From positions 89,213 to 153,212 of the forward strand of contig JAABST010000002.1 in the NCBI GenBank assembly GCA_011390275.1: 64,000 bases of DNA, read 5' to 3'. The DNA comes from Geitlerinema sp. S16. GTDB lineage: Bacteria > Cyanobacteriota > Cyanobacteriia > Cyanobacteriales > Geitlerinemataceae. The notes beneath the pieces were generated by a model. That model was not told the origin of the DNA, did not search any database, and worked only from the letters and a program-made list of their open reading frames with translations. Position 1 is the stretch's first letter. Each line of letters opens with the position of its first letter. The translations under genes and the position numbers were made by a program. Shown piece by piece: positions 17,560-27,599 of this stretch.

Positions 17560-19152
17560 ATGCTCATGGACTTCCCCACACTCGATCGCACCACACCGTC
17601 TACCTCGGCATCGGCGCAGCGTTTTCGAGATCTGCAAACGCAACTCCGCGATCGGTGGCAGTCGCTCGACCTGTTCGATACGGGCGATTACGATCTCGTT
17701 GTCATTCCCTCGCTGACCCTCGACTCGCACGAGCTACGCAAAGTCAGCGGCGTTTGGCACTACGAAGAGCGCTTTCTCTTTTTGCTGCTGCGGTTACGCA
17801 ACCCACGCACACGCATCGTGTACATCACCTCGCAGCCGATCCACCCGAGCATTATTGACTATTACCTACAGCTACTACCCGGCATTCCGTTTTCCCACGC
17901 CCGTAGCCGCTTGCTGCTCTTCGCCACCTACGACTCGTCGAGCCGATCGCTCACCCAAAAAATCCTCGATCGCCCACGCCTAATCGAACGCATTCGCCGC
18001 GCCGTACGCCCCGATTGTTCCTACGCCACCTGCTTCAACGCCACCGTTCTCGAACGTGAACTCTCCGTACAGCTTGGCATTCCGCTCCTCGCCACCGATC
18101 CCGACCTGCTCTATTTCGGCACGAAAAGCGGTAGCCGCCAAATTTTCGAGGAATGTCACGTGCCTCATCCTGACGGTAGCCCATTGGTTCACAAAATTGA
18201 CGCCTTAGCAGAAGCCGCCCGCCGCCTCAAGCATCGGAATCCTGAATTGACTCACTGTGTGGTCAAACTGAATGAAGGCTTTTCTGGGGAAGGTAACGCC
18301 CTGCTCGATTTACGCAAACTGAGTAAAAATCCCTCGATCGCCGATATCCATCGCCGCTTCCACGCCATGCGCTTTCAGGCGAAGGAGGAGAACTGGAGCA
18401 CGTTTAAGCAACGCATCCCCGACCTCGGCGCGATCGTTGAGGCGTTTATTGAAGGAGATACGAAGCGATCGCCCAGTGTCCAGGGTTATATCTCCCCCAG
18501 CGGTGAGGTCGAAATTCTCTCAACGCATGATCAGATCCTCGGTGGCCCGGATGGTCAGATCTTCCTCGGCTGCGAATTTCCCGCCCATGCGAGCTACCGT
18601 TTACAGCTCCAAGAGTATGGCCAGAAGATTGGCGAACGTTTGGCGAAGTATGGAGCGCTGGAGCGCTATGGAGTGGATTTTGTCGCGGTGAAGCGGGAGG
18701 AAATGGGCGAAGAGTGTTGGGAGGTTCAGGCGATCGAAATTAACCTGCGCAAAGGCGGCACAACCCATCCGTTTATGACCCTTAAACTCTTAACCAAAGG
18801 GCAGTACGACACCAGTGATGGGCTGTTTTATAGCCGTCAGGGTCAGGCAAAATATTACAAAGCAACGGATAATCTCGTGGCTGATCGCTACCGGGGTTTA
18901 CTGCCCAATGACTTGATGAATACGATCGCCTTTAATCAGCTCCATTTTGACACCAGCACGGCGACGGGAACCGTGTTTCATTTGATGGGGTCATTATCCG
19001 AGTTTGGCAAGTTGGGTCTGACGAGTATCGGCAATTCACCCGAAGAAGCGGAGTTGTTATATCAGCAGGTGGTGTCATCGCTCGATCAGGAAACCTCGGA
19101 CGATGTGGCGGCACGATTGGCGATGCCGTTTTCCTGGCCGTCTATGTTTTAA
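17560..19152 (+). CDS. ATP-grasp peptide ligase, PGM1-related
   Basis: 530 aa, start ATG at 17560 (a second ATG lies two codons on). The N-terminal 170 residues (DYDLVVIPSLTLD, then RIVYITSQPIHPSIIDYYL and ARSRLLLFATYD) match the pre-ATP-grasp domain of PGM1-like enzymes. The ATP-grasp part follows: HCVVKLNEGFSGEGNALLDL (ATP-binding Lys and Gly loop), IVEAFIEG, then VDFVAVKRE and IEINLRKGGTTHPFM, which carries the metal-binding Glu and Asn. PGM1 joins a non-ribosomal amino acid-like acyl group to a peptide in pheganomycin synthesis; cyanobacterial relatives have unknown products. No precursor peptide or transporter gene is adjacent. It could act on a small molecule or amino acid conjugate. 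Confidence 0.7.
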   Translation: MLMDFPTLDRTTPSTSASAQRFRDLQTQLRDRWQSLDLFDTGDYDLVVIPSLTLDSHELRKVSGVWHYEERFLFLLLRLRNPRTRIVYITSQPIHPSIIDYYLQLLPGIPFSHARSRLLLFATYDSSSRSLTQKILDRPRLIERIRRAVRPDCSYATCFNATVLERELSVQLGIPLLATDPDLLYFGTKSGSRQIFEECHVPHPDGSPLVHKIDALAEAARRLKHRNPELTHCVVKLNEGFSGEGNALLDLRKLSKNPSIADIHRRFHAMRFQAKEENWSTFKQRIPDLGAIVEAFIEGDTKRSPSVQGYISPSGEVEILSTHDQILGGPDGQIFLGCEFPAHASYRLQLQEYGQKIGERLAKYGALERYGVDFVAVKREEMGEECWEVQAIEINLRKGGTTHPFMTLKLLTKGQYDTSDGLFYSRQGQAKYYKATDNLVADRYRGLLPNDLMNTIAFNQLHFDTSTATGTVFHLMGSLSEFGKLGLTSIGNSPEEAELLYQQVVSSLDQETSDDVAARLAMPFSWPSMF

Positions 19153-19531
19153 GTTGGATCGTCGGTTGACGCTCATCATCCTATGCAGTTCAAGGGTTAC
19201 AACAAGGGTTACAAAATAGCCAGGACTGACAAAAAACCTAGCAAGTCGTGTTGGGCTAATTACGGGCACTTCTATACACATGTTTATAGAACTGTAAATT
19301 TTGATACCTTCCTAAAAAAACTTGAATAACTGACTTGATTTTTAGGAAAATCATTGTCATACTTACGGTCGCCTACGTGCTTCTGCTGGATTTAATTGCG
19401 TCCCCTGACTGTCTTTTATGTATAAAGACGTAAAAATGGTTGATCGCTTGAGAACGAGGGGTGAAAATTTAATCTTCCAACATTCGTTTTGGGTATTGAG
19501 GTAGAAGTGCGACCTTATTTGGAGTACTCGG
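19153..19531. other. Gap with a hairpin before the giant lipase gene
   Basis: 379 AT-rich bases. A perfect 10-bp inverted repeat, TTCCTAAAAA (19309-19318) and TTTTTAGGAA (19339-19348), could end the ATP-grasp transcript or be an operator. GGAG at about 19519 lies a suitable distance before the next ATG (19532) and supports that start. Confidence 0.45.
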
Positions 19532-22500
19532 ATGGCTGTTTACGATCTTGAAACGTTGCTCAACAACTACACAACGAATGAGCAAGTTTCGTCTCTTGAG
19601 CCCGAAGATATCTACCGCTTTGAACTCAGTGACCTTGCCGATTTGATGATCTCGCTTCCTGAAAGCGCGGACTGGCAACTGCTCTTTGAGGATACTGAGC
19701 CGATCGCTAGCCGCAATGCCAACAGCCGTTCTGTGATGGCACTTGAAGGTTTGTCACCCGGACGCTATACCCTGAGAGTCTTCCATAACTTTGAAACTGA
19801 CCCCAGTACTGATACCGACACCCCCCAGGCCGATACCCTAATCGATTACACCTTAGACTTATCGATCGTCGCGTCTGACCCTGACCTGTCTACAACTTCA
19901 GAGGAGGAGAACGGCGATCCTGCTGCCACCGATCAAACCGATCCAACTGATCAAACTGATGGTGTGACCGACACCACCGAGAGGGAGACCTCTGCCTCCC
20001 CTGAGTTTAGCGGTGGTTACTTTATCGTGGGCGACAGTGGTGAGGTCGTGATCGACTACATCCTCGATCGTGGCAACTACCAAAGTCAGGTTGGTGTGTT
20101 TAGCCTTGAAGGCATTGAGGCTGAAGTTGGTTCTGAGGCTTGGAACCGTGAAGCAATTCGTCGCGCTCTCACCGACACGGAACTTGGATATACGATCATC
20201 GACGATCGCCAACAGGATGCATGGCTCGACTATCAAAATGCTGCATCTTCGGATGTGAGCAACTATCAGCAGTCCCTACAGATAAAAATGCAGGCCGGTG
20301 ATCGCATTGCCCTGGTGGTGATTCCGGATGGAACGCTGCAAGAGGTGGTCGATAAACCTCCAACCACCGGTAAAAAAGCACCGCTCTTCTCACTCGCTAC
20401 GGCAAACCCTGACGATCGCTTCTACTTTGGTCAGATCGCTGAGGCCGGAGCGGAGGTTTTTGTCTTAGAGGATCAGCGAGTCGATCTCGGTTCTGATCGT
20501 GACTATAACGATATCGGCATTCGCATTAGTGGTGCGACTCCTGTAGGGATTGTGTCCCTCGATGATGTCATTGGTGATGATGACTGGCGTGATGAGATCA
20601 ATTGGCAAACCAACGTCACTCCAAGCGTTGTTGCCGAGGTGGTGTCCGGTGAAGCGAAGGCTGGGGCTCGCTGGTCGGTAACCGGAACCGCAACCGATGC
20701 TAACGGCGCTTGGGATATTGCAGCGATCGAACTCCTCGTGCTGGCAGAGAGTGGGGCGGTCATTGAACGGGTTGGGATCGCCCTGGACGAGACCGAAACC
20801 ACCAGTGACACACGCAGTTTTGAAACCAATTTTGATCTACCAACATCCCTTGCAGACGGTCGTTATACCCTCGATGTCCGAGTTGTTGATCTACATGGAG
20901 AGCCTTACAACTCGAATGTGACGACATTCGAGATCGGTGATCCAGTTAGTCCACCGGTAACCGACGAACCAGGCAATGGCAGCGGTAGTGGTAGTGATAG
21001 CGGGAACAGCAGTGGAGGTGACAGCGGTGTCGGAAGCAATCCAGGGTCAGGCGAAGATAACACATCTCCAAATACACCCGAGCCAATCGGCAATCAACCA
21101 CCCGAGGCGGAAAATATTACGGCCACGATCGGCGAAGATGATGACTCGATCACGGCGGCATTTCGTGTAAAAGATGCAAATGTTGGCGATCAACATCGCT
21201 TCTCCTTGATCACTACACCCGATCAAGGTGAACTTGTCAACAATAATGACGGAACATTCACGTTTTTCCCCGGTGAAGACTTCCAGGATCTCGCCGCCGG
21301 TGCAACACGACAGCTTCAAATTGACTATGTTGCGATCGATGATAGCGGTGCGAGTAACGACACGAGTGAGCCAAAAACCATCTCGATAACGGTCCGGGGG
21401 CAAAATGATCAGCCCATCATCCTGACACCGGAGAACACAGAAAGCGGACTGGACACCCTCAACGATTCGGGAAGTGTATACGAACTGAATGATGGTGACC
21501 TAGACGAGAACCAAGTTGTGCATAGCGTATCGGGAACACTGAGCCTATACGATCCTGACGCGAGCGAACTACCCAGCATTGCGGTACTCACGCCATCCGA
21601 AGCCTACCTTGGAACCTTCGAGGCCGAACTTTCTAATGTGGGATTAGGTCAAATCGCAATTGCTGAATGGCGTTTTTCGCTAAGTGATGCAGCGATCGAT
21701 CACCTCTCTGAAAATGAAACCATCCAGCAGACCTACACCATTGAATTTACCGATAGCAGTGGTGGAATTACAACCCAGGATGTCACAATCGAGATTGTGG
21801 GATCTAATGATACTCCGATCGTCAATGCGATCGAGATTGAGACAACCGAAGACGACACCGCCATTACCCAATCATTCACCGGCTTCGACCCTGATACCAA
21901 CGATACACGAACGTTTGAGATCACCAATCCACCTACCGCTGGTCGGGTCACGAATAATAACGACGGAACCTTCACCTTTTACCCTGATAGCAGTTTCCAA
22001 TCCCTCGGTGCCGCAGACCGCCGCCGCATAGAATTCGATTATCGTGCCCTCGATAACAGTGGGACAAGTATTGCCACCAGCGACATTGCAACGATCGGTG
22101 TGACCGTCCTCGGAAAGAACGATGCCGCACAAATTCTGGGAGAAAAGCGAGGCACAATTTTTGAAGATGCCGCCTTTCCAAGCACCGCCCAAGGTCAATT
22201 AAGAATTACGGATTCCGACGAAGGCGAAGCGCAGTTCCAAGCGCTCAACAAACAGCGCGGTCGGTATGGTGAATTCTCAATCAATCAAGAAGGACTCTGG
22301 AACTATCTACTCACAGATGAACGCCGGTATCAGACCCTAGATAATAATCAAAGCCTCCAGGAGACTTTTACGGTCTCAGCGATCGATGGCACCCAATCTA
22401 ACGTTAACATTACGATCATAGGTAAGGACGAATTCTTCTCTCAAGACAACATTAACAAGCAAGTCTATGAAGGGAGTGGCAGTCAAAAACCTCGAACGTC

Positions 22501-25489
22501 AGGAAACTTTTTTGCCGGGTCATTTGACAGAATTAAATCATTAGAATTGATTCATGAGAGTGATGGAAACATCGGAGATTTTACACATAAATTTTCTAAT
22601 TTCTTGATCGCCAACAATGTGCGTTGGTCTTTTGAAGTGGATAACTCAGAAATTGAGTATCTCTCTCAAGGTGAGATCATAGCTCAGAACTATGTACTTC
22701 AAGCCGATGTTGAACTTCGCAACCTTTTTGGCAAAACAGGTTCAACAACAGATACGGTTACGATTCAGATTAACATTATCGGAACTAATGATACACCTAC
22801 TTGGGGAGCTGGAGACACCACTGGCAGAGTAACTGAACTACCAGCAGGCAGTGGTAATTTACTCAATCCTATCCTCAGTGACTCGGGTCTAATTACCTTC
22901 CATGATATTGATTTAAATGATACTCATAGTCTGACTATTCGCCCAAAAAGTTCTGATTTTATTGGGACACTCAGTGCCAACATTATTGATACTTCGACAC
23001 GTGATGGCAACGGTCAAATAGCGTGGGAATTTAAGATTGGTGATAATACTCTCAATAATCTCAAATCTGGAGATCAGTTAACGCAAACCTACGAAATTCA
23101 GCTTCAGGATAACCACGGTGGCATCGCCACTCAAGACATCACGATCGAACTCAATGGCAGTGATGACCCTAGCATCAAACTTGATGAGCGTCTGGACTTT
23201 ATCAGTGAAGACCAAAGCATCTGGAATACAGGAGATGCAACTGTTATTGATTGGAGTACATTTCTGGGAATCAATGAATATAAAAGCTTCAATACAACTA
23301 TTTTTAACGGGTTAGATATTCCCGATATTTCTTTCCCTGGAATGCAAGCAGTTACAGCCAAGTTCTTTGGGAAAACGATCACGTTATTTCCTGCCATACC
23401 GGGGTATACGAAAGTTACGCCCGACATTCCAAAAATCATCTTAGATGGTTATGCCGATATCAAAGTAGGTCTCGAACCCTATTTGAAATTCACCAGTGGT
23501 GATATTGACTCTAATCTTGGTATTGACTTAGTCTTAGAGATTCCAGAAACTAGTCAACCTGGTGACGTAGTTACAATTTCTACAGCATCATTACTCAGTA
23601 ATGAATCGTTCTTCAAGACATTTAGCCCTAACATCAACTTCGGATTAAACTTTATCTTTGATGTGGATGCAGATGCAGATATAAAAGCCGTTCCGTTTCA
23701 TGGAGGAAGTTCACAAACTTTACTGGATTTACCACGCCTCGATATCTCAAAAATATTCAGCCTGTTTGAGTTTAGTGCAGATGATCTTGAAGCTGAACTT
23801 GAACTTAGCCCCTTTGGTTTGAATGTCAACTTTCCTGTCATTAATACCGAAGGGAACGTCATTAATGATAATACTCTGATAGGTGAAGGCTCGGACGATG
23901 TTCTGACCGCAACGATCGATCTAGACGCACTACCCTTTGCTGTCAAAGACATTATTCAGGAGATCAAAGACATTCTACCGAGCAAGAAAAATAATGATTT
24001 AGATAATACATCTAATCAAAATAATGCTCATCATAGTGATGATAATGATGGAGAGTTTGACCTTGAAGGAGCACTAGAGAATGCAAATTTTGAGGCTGAT
24101 ATCTCACTTTTTGAAAGTACAATTAAGACCCCACCCATAAATATTTTTGGTATTGACCTAGGTACCATTTCTGGGGACTATACCCTTTTCGATCTTGATT
24201 TAAACGGAATTCTTGATCTTGAGCAAAAGTTTGTTCTCAATATTGATGATATTTTTGGAAAGCTAACTTTTGAGAATGGTGATGTTCAAGAATTTAAGGT
24301 TGGCAGTGACATTACCTTTACTGTGCCAGAAGATTTTGATCCTAACCAAAATTCATTTCTTGATGCAACAGCAGCGATCGATCTCGAAGCAACCCTGAAA
24401 CATGATTTGACCTTTGGTCTAGGTGCTAGTTTAGATCTTGAGGTTATGTCAGCCGAATTAGGACTAGACTTCCCTCGCTGGATTAATACCCTTGGGGTCG
24501 CTGATTTTAGTAAATCCTTTGGACTGTTATATGAAAAGAGTTTCCCTATTGCGAATGCCAATAATGTGGGTTCACTCTTCTCTAATCAATTTGATCTTGA
24601 AGGATTTAACCAAGAGATTTTTCAAATTGGAACCGGTTCGGGTAATTCCTTTGACTTTTGGACTCAAGCTTATTTATGGAAAGAGACTCGCAGTAGTGAT
24701 GAGCGCTCCGACTTTATTCCTAATGCTCCAACTTTTGTGATTACACATGGTTTCACCTCTAATTCAGGCAACTTTGAGAACTTAGCCAGTGCAATTTATT
24801 CCTATGCGGAAAATGTAGGGAAAGACGTTAATGTCGTGCTCTGGGATTGGTCAGATCAGGCGGGTCGTTTGCCTATAGAATATCGTGAAGTCGCCCCTGG
24901 AGTAGTGAATACGGGTCGTCAGGTTGCAAATTTCTTATCTGATTTGAAGCGTGATTTTGGGCTTGATGCAGAGCAGACGATTCTAGTTGGTCATAGCTTA
25001 GGTTCTCATGTGATGGGTAATGCAGCGGAAGATTACCGTTCGATCGAAGGTGAAGAAATTGGCCGTATTATCGGTCTTGATCCAGCAGGGCCACTATTTG
25101 AAGATGACTTTGATCCGCTGACCGGTTTAGTAATTGAGAATGAGTTGGATAATGAAACCAATCGCCTTGATGCTTCGGATGCGAAACAGGTTGTAGCGTT
25201 ACATACTAGTGAATTCTTTGGTTATGACGATAGTCTTGCTGATCTTGATCTATTCATTAACTGGGAAGATTTATTCCAACCTAATGCAACGACTCCAGTT
25301 GATAATCATAGTTATGCGACTAATTTAGCTACTCAGCTTTTCCAAGGTGTTAGCTTCTCCCAAGCTTTCGCTAGCGCTCAGGAAATGGCAACAATATTAG
25401 TCGCTTCATCTGACGATCCGTTTGAGCTTAGTGATATTTTAGAAGGCAGTATTACAGGTTTAGACTACGTTCATACATATGCGATATAA
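19532..25489 (+). CDS. Giant secreted-type protein: DUF4114, VCBS-like repeats and a C-terminal lipase domain
   Basis: 1985 aa. Residues 1-120 resemble a pre-peptidase C-terminal domain (SLEPEDIYRFELSDLADL, then GLSPGRYTLRVF). Around 160-340 lies a DUF4114 domain, ending FYFGQIAEAGAEVFVLED and SDRDYNDIGIRISG, a calcium-type acidic motif. A Gly/Ser linker follows near 485. Residues about 520-1210 hold about six VCBS/cadherin-like modules, with boundaries such as GQNDQP, GSNDTP, GTNDTP and NNNDGTFTF. Residues 1210-1720 are unrecognised. The C-terminal 260 residues are a lipase of the pancreatic-lipase type: FVITHGF near 1733, nucleophile S1822 in GHSLGSH, D1850 in LDPAGP and H1926 in DNHSYA form a full triad. 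There is no signal peptide, so type I-like export is likely. Bases after about 22,400 are visibly more AT-rich and HIP1-poor than the first half, suggesting a mosaic origin. Confidence 0.85.
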   Translation: MAVYDLETLLNNYTTNEQVSSLEPEDIYRFELSDLADLMISLPESADWQLLFEDTEPIASRNANSRSVMALEGLSPGRYTLRVFHNFETDPSTDTDTPQADTLIDYTLDLSIVASDPDLSTTSEEENGDPAATDQTDPTDQTDGVTDTTERETSASPEFSGGYFIVGDSGEVVIDYILDRGNYQSQVGVFSLEGIEAEVGSEAWNREAIRRALTDTELGYTIIDDRQQDAWLDYQNAASSDVSNYQQSLQIKMQAGDRIALVVIPDGTLQEVVDKPPTTGKKAPLFSLATANPDDRFYFGQIAEAGAEVFVLEDQRVDLGSDRDYNDIGIRISGATPVGIVSLDDVIGDDDWRDEINWQTNVTPSVVAEVVSGEAKAGARWSVTGTATDANGAWDIAAIELLVLAESGAVIERVGIALDETETTSDTRSFETNFDLPTSLADGRYTLDVRVVDLHGEPYNSNVTTFEIGDPVSPPVTDEPGNGSGSGSDSGNSSGGDSGVGSNPGSGEDNTSPNTPEPIGNQPPEAENITATIGEDDDSITAAFRVKDANVGDQHRFSLITTPDQGELVNNNDGTFTFFPGEDFQDLAAGATRQLQIDYVAIDDSGASNDTSEPKTISITVRGQNDQPIILTPENTESGLDTLNDSGSVYELNDGDLDENQVVHSVSGTLSLYDPDASELPSIAVLTPSEAYLGTFEAELSNVGLGQIAIAEWRFSLSDAAIDHLSENETIQQTYTIEFTDSSGGITTQDVTIEIVGSNDTPIVNAIEIETTEDDTAITQSFTGFDPDTNDTRTFEITNPPTAGRVTNNNDGTFTFYPDSSFQSLGAADRRRIEFDYRALDNSGTSIATSDIATIGVTVLGKNDAAQILGEKRGTIFEDAAFPSTAQGQLRITDSDEGEAQFQALNKQRGRYGEFSINQEGLWNYLLTDERRYQTLDNNQSLQETFTVSAIDGTQSNVNITIIGKDEFFSQDNINKQVYEGSGSQKPRTSGNFFAGSFDRIKSLELIHESDGNIGDFTHKFSNFLIANNVRWSFEVDNSEIEYLSQGEIIAQNYVLQADVELRNLFGKTGSTTDTVTIQINIIGTNDTPTWGAGDTTGRVTELPAGSGNLLNPILSDSGLITFHDIDLNDTHSLTIRPKSSDFIGTLSANIIDTSTRDGNGQIAWEFKIGDNTLNNLKSGDQLTQTYEIQLQDNHGGIATQDITIELNGSDDPSIKLDERLDFISEDQSIWNTGDATVIDWSTFLGINEYKSFNTTIFNGLDIPDISFPGMQAVTAKFFGKTITLFPAIPGYTKVTPDIPKIILDGYADIKVGLEPYLKFTSGDIDSNLGIDLVLEIPETSQPGDVVTISTASLLSNESFFKTFSPNINFGLNFIFDVDADADIKAVPFHGGSSQTLLDLPRLDISKIFSLFEFSADDLEAELELSPFGLNVNFPVINTEGNVINDNTLIGEGSDDVLTATIDLDALPFAVKDIIQEIKDILPSKKNNDLDNTSNQNNAHHSDDNDGEFDLEGALENANFEADISLFESTIKTPPINIFGIDLGTISGDYTLFDLDLNGILDLEQKFVLNIDDIFGKLTFENGDVQEFKVGSDITFTVPEDFDPNQNSFLDATAAIDLEATLKHDLTFGLGASLDLEVMSAELGLDFPRWINTLGVADFSKSFGLLYEKSFPIANANNVGSLFSNQFDLEGFNQEIFQIGTGSGNSFDFWTQAYLWKETRSSDERSDFIPNAPTFVITHGFTSNSGNFENLASAIYSYAENVGKDVNVVLWDWSDQAGRLPIEYREVAPGVVNTGRQVANFLSDLKRDFGLDAEQTILVGHSLGSHVMGNAAEDYRSIEGEEIGRIIGLDPAGPLFEDDFDPLTGLVIENELDNETNRLDASDAKQVVALHTSEFFGYDDSLADLDLFINWEDLFQPNATTPVDNHSYATNLATQLFQGVSFSQAFASAQEMATILVASSDDPFELSDILEGSITGLDYVHTYAI

Positions 25490-25541
25490 CTCAATTGATA
25501 TGACACATCTAAAACTTAAAAGATGGAGTAAAAAATCTCTG

Positions 25542-25564
25542 AACTCTATTGTTCAAGAGTTTTT
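25542..25564 (+). terminator. Possible terminator after the giant lipase gene
   Basis: AACTCT (25542-25547) pairs with AGAGTT (25556-25561) and the run of T at 25560-25564 follows. The stem is only 6 bp, so this is a modest candidate, 52 bases after the stop. Confidence 0.4.
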
Positions 25565-25717
25565 AAAGAAAGAAGTCACACTGAGATTTTAGCTGTGTCA
25601 TGCTACTCACTATTTGGTAATAGGCCGAATTTTGAATACGTTATTCTGGTGAGAATCTGACATAATATTCAGCTTAGTTAGTTGCACAATTACGTTGATT
25701 ATTGTTAACGCCAAGCT

Positions 25718-25780
25718 GCACTTCGACTTCGCTTAGTGCTCATCGGAACCTGCCACGCTATAAACCAGATTTAGCATGAG
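25718..25780. repeat. Diverged copy of a dispersed repeat
   Basis: GCACTTCGACTTCGCTTAGT and the following GCTCAT match the core of the element at 47203-47230 (GCACTTCGACTCCGCTCAGT then GCTCAT). Both copies continue with about 20-30 unlike bases and then a similar end (ACCAGATTTAGCATGA here, ACCGGATTTCGTATGA there). It lies between the giant lipase gene and the GerMN-like gene. Confidence 0.55.
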
Positions 25781-25782
25781 TA

Positions 25783-26352
25783 CTAAAATGTTAAGGGTTT
25801 ACCAAGGCTCAGAAATTCAACCCGATCGATATTCCAATCGGGTTCATTCATAATCGTCTCTCGTAACCCACCAAACAGCGCGAACTGTTCACAGGTTGAA
25901 AGGCCAATCCAGGGTCGTGCCGCGCTTGGATCACGCCGTAAATCGATCGTCGCAACCCGATCGCGCACCGTCACGCGATAGCCAACGATCCCTAAATCAC
26001 TTCCCGTCCACTGCTTCAACACCACCCCGATCGTCGCTGCGATTTCCGCCTCGGGATCGCCCGAATTCGCCTCTATATGCAGCTCCACCACCTGCGGTTC
26101 CAGGGTTTGACACCAGAGGTCGGCTCGATAGAGGGTGCGGTGTTGGGTCGGGGCGATCGGCGTGGACTCGTCTACCGTCGGCGTGAGCGGGGGTGGGGTT
26201 TGATTCACGTCAGGCATCCAGTCGGCGCGGGCGCGGTAGGTGACACCGAAACCGACGATCATTGCCAGGAGTCCGATCACGATAGAACGAGATTGTTTTC
26301 GCGTAGAGTGCCGGAAAACACCTGGTAAATTGTTAGGCTTGATACCGTTCAT
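25783..26352 (-). CDS. Membrane-anchored GerMN-like protein
   Basis: 189 aa, start ATG at 26352 preceded by GGAG at a good distance. One membrane segment near residues 22-40 (RSIVIGLLAMIVGFGVTY) is followed by a Pro-rich linker (QTPPPLTPTVDESTPIAPT) and a domain of about 115 residues. That domain has VVELHIEANSGDPEAEIAA, VRDRVATIDLRRD and a C-terminal IDRVEFLSLGKPL, a pattern like the GerMN domain of sporulation and germination proteins, which in cyanobacteria occurs in small periplasmic proteins of unknown role. The start is only 42 bases from the divergent pyrB start, so the two promoters must overlap the neighbouring gene ends. The GerMN call is tentative. Confidence 0.55.
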   Translation of the reverse strand: MNGIKPNNLPGVFRHSTRKQSRSIVIGLLAMIVGFGVTYRARADWMPDVNQTPPPLTPTVDESTPIAPTQHRTLYRADLWCQTLEPQVVELHIEANSGDPEAEIAATIGVVLKQWTGSDLGIVGYRVTVRDRVATIDLRRDPSAARPWIGLSTCEQFALFGGLRETIMNEPDWNIDRVEFLSLGKPLTF

Positions 26353-26394
26353 TACATTCTCCGCGATCGACCTTCGTCGAACTTAATTTAGGTC

Positions 26395-27387
26395 ATGGCA
26401 ACAACCGAGTGGAACCGCCGTCACATTCTCTCGCTCGAAGATTTCACCCTCGCTGAATACGACATTATTCTGCGGACGGCGGCTAGCTTCCGGGAGGTGC
26501 TGACGCGCCGCACCCGTAAAGTGCCGACGCTTCAGGGTCGGCTGATTACGAATATGTTCTTCGAGCCATCGACTCGGACGCGCAGTAGCTTCGAGCTGGC
26601 GGCGAAACGGCTTTCGGCTGATGTGCTTAATTTCGCACCTGGTACGTCGTCGCTGACCAAGGGGGAGACCATTTTAGATACTGCCAAGACGTACCTTGCG
26701 ATGGGGACAGACATGATGGTAGTGCGGCACAAGCAAGCTGGGGTTCCCCAGGCGATCGCCCGTGAGATGGAGCGGCTCGGAACCCATGTGGGCGTCCTCA
26801 ATGCGGGCGACGGCCTTCATGCTCATCCGTCCCAGGCGTTGCTCGACCTGTTTACCATTTGCCAATATTTCGATCCTGACTCGCCGCGTACCGAGTTACT
26901 GAAGGGGAAAAAGATCGCGATCGTCGGGGATATTGTCCATTCTCGGGTGGCGCGATCGAACCTTTGGAGTTTGATGGCGAGTGGTGCGGAGGTGCATTTG
27001 GCCGCGCCGCCGACGTTGATTCCGAAGCAATTTTTGGAGGCGTTTCGATCGAATTCGGGTTCGCTGTCGATTCACTGGCAGATCGAACCGGCCTTGGACA
27101 ATGCCGATATTGTCATGACCTTGCGTTTGCAAAAGGAACGGATGGGCGAACATCTGCTACCGAGTTTGCGCGAGTACCACCAGGGGTTTGGGATTACGCG
27201 TGATCGGCTGGCGTTGTGTCAGTCCCACGTGCGAATTATGCATCCGGGGCCGGTGAATCGCGGGGTGGAGCTGAGTTCGGAGGTGATGGACGATGAGCGG
27301 ATTAGTTTGGTGCAAGCTCAGGTGACGAGTGGTCTCGCGGTGCGGATGGCGTTGTTGTATTTGATGGGTGGTGGGAAGGGTCCGTGA
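26395..27387 (+). CDS. pyrB: Aspartate carbamoyltransferase catalytic chain
   Basis: 330 aa. It joins carbamoyl phosphate to aspartate, the first committed step of pyrimidine synthesis. Signatures: [19 protein letters not shown] (carbamoyl-phosphate loop), [11 protein letters not shown] (the 80s-loop Ser and Lys), [46 protein letters not shown] (aspartate domain), RLQKERM and the C-terminal [12 protein letters not shown]. All are intact and the length is normal. It is not part of a pyr operon here, and no pyrI gene is seen, as usual in cyanobacteria. It converges on the giant subtilase gene across 212 bases rich in palindromic repeats. Confidence 0.96.
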   Translation: MATTEWNRRHILSLEDFTLAEYDIILRTAASFREVLTRRTRKVPTLQGRLITNMFFEPSTRTRSSFELAAKRLSADVLNFAPGTSSLTKGETILDTAKTYLAMGTDMMVVRHKQAGVPQAIAREMERLGTHVGVLNAGDGLHAHPSQALLDLFTICQYFDPDSPRTELLKGKKIAIVGDIVHSRVARSNLWSLMASGAEVHLAAPPTLIPKQFLEAFRSNSGSLSIHWQIEPALDNADIVMTLRLQKERMGEHLLPSLREYHQGFGITRDRLALCQSHVRIMHPGPVNRGVELSSEVMDDERISLVQAQVTSGLAVRMALLYLMGGGKGP

Positions 27388-27455
27388 GGTTTGGGGGGGA
27401 GTTGAAGGGGGCGATCGGGAATTTGTATCGGGGGACAGATATTGTTGATGGGTAA

Positions 27456-27472
27456 GGTGGGCATTGCCCACC
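27456..27472. repeat. Dispersed palindrome GGTGGGCATTGCCCACC
   Basis: This 17-base palindrome, followed by CTAC, recurs with one base changed (GGTGGGCAATGCCCACC, then CTAC) at 61377-61393. Such GTGGGCA-TGCCCAC elements are scattered in cyanobacterial genomes. Confidence 0.7.
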
Positions 27473-27538
27473 CTACTGGCGTAACGAATACACCTCTTTA
27501 GAAAAGTCGCGCGACTACGGCTATTTTGATTGGGGTTC

Positions 27539-27583
27539 GACGCAGAGCGTCTATACATTGCGTTGTCCACGCAGAGCGTGGGA
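27539..27583. repeat. Pair of short palindromes with a shared GCAGAGC centre
   Basis: GACGCAGAGCGTC (27539-27551) and TCCACGCAGAGCGTGGGA (27566-27583) are neighbouring palindromes with the same centre, followed by ACGAG. CCACGCAGAGCGTGGGAACG is a known type of dispersed repeat in cyanobacteria. It lies just after the stop of the minus-strand giant gene. Confidence 0.65.
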
Positions 27584-27599
27584 ACGAGCAAAAGTTTAG

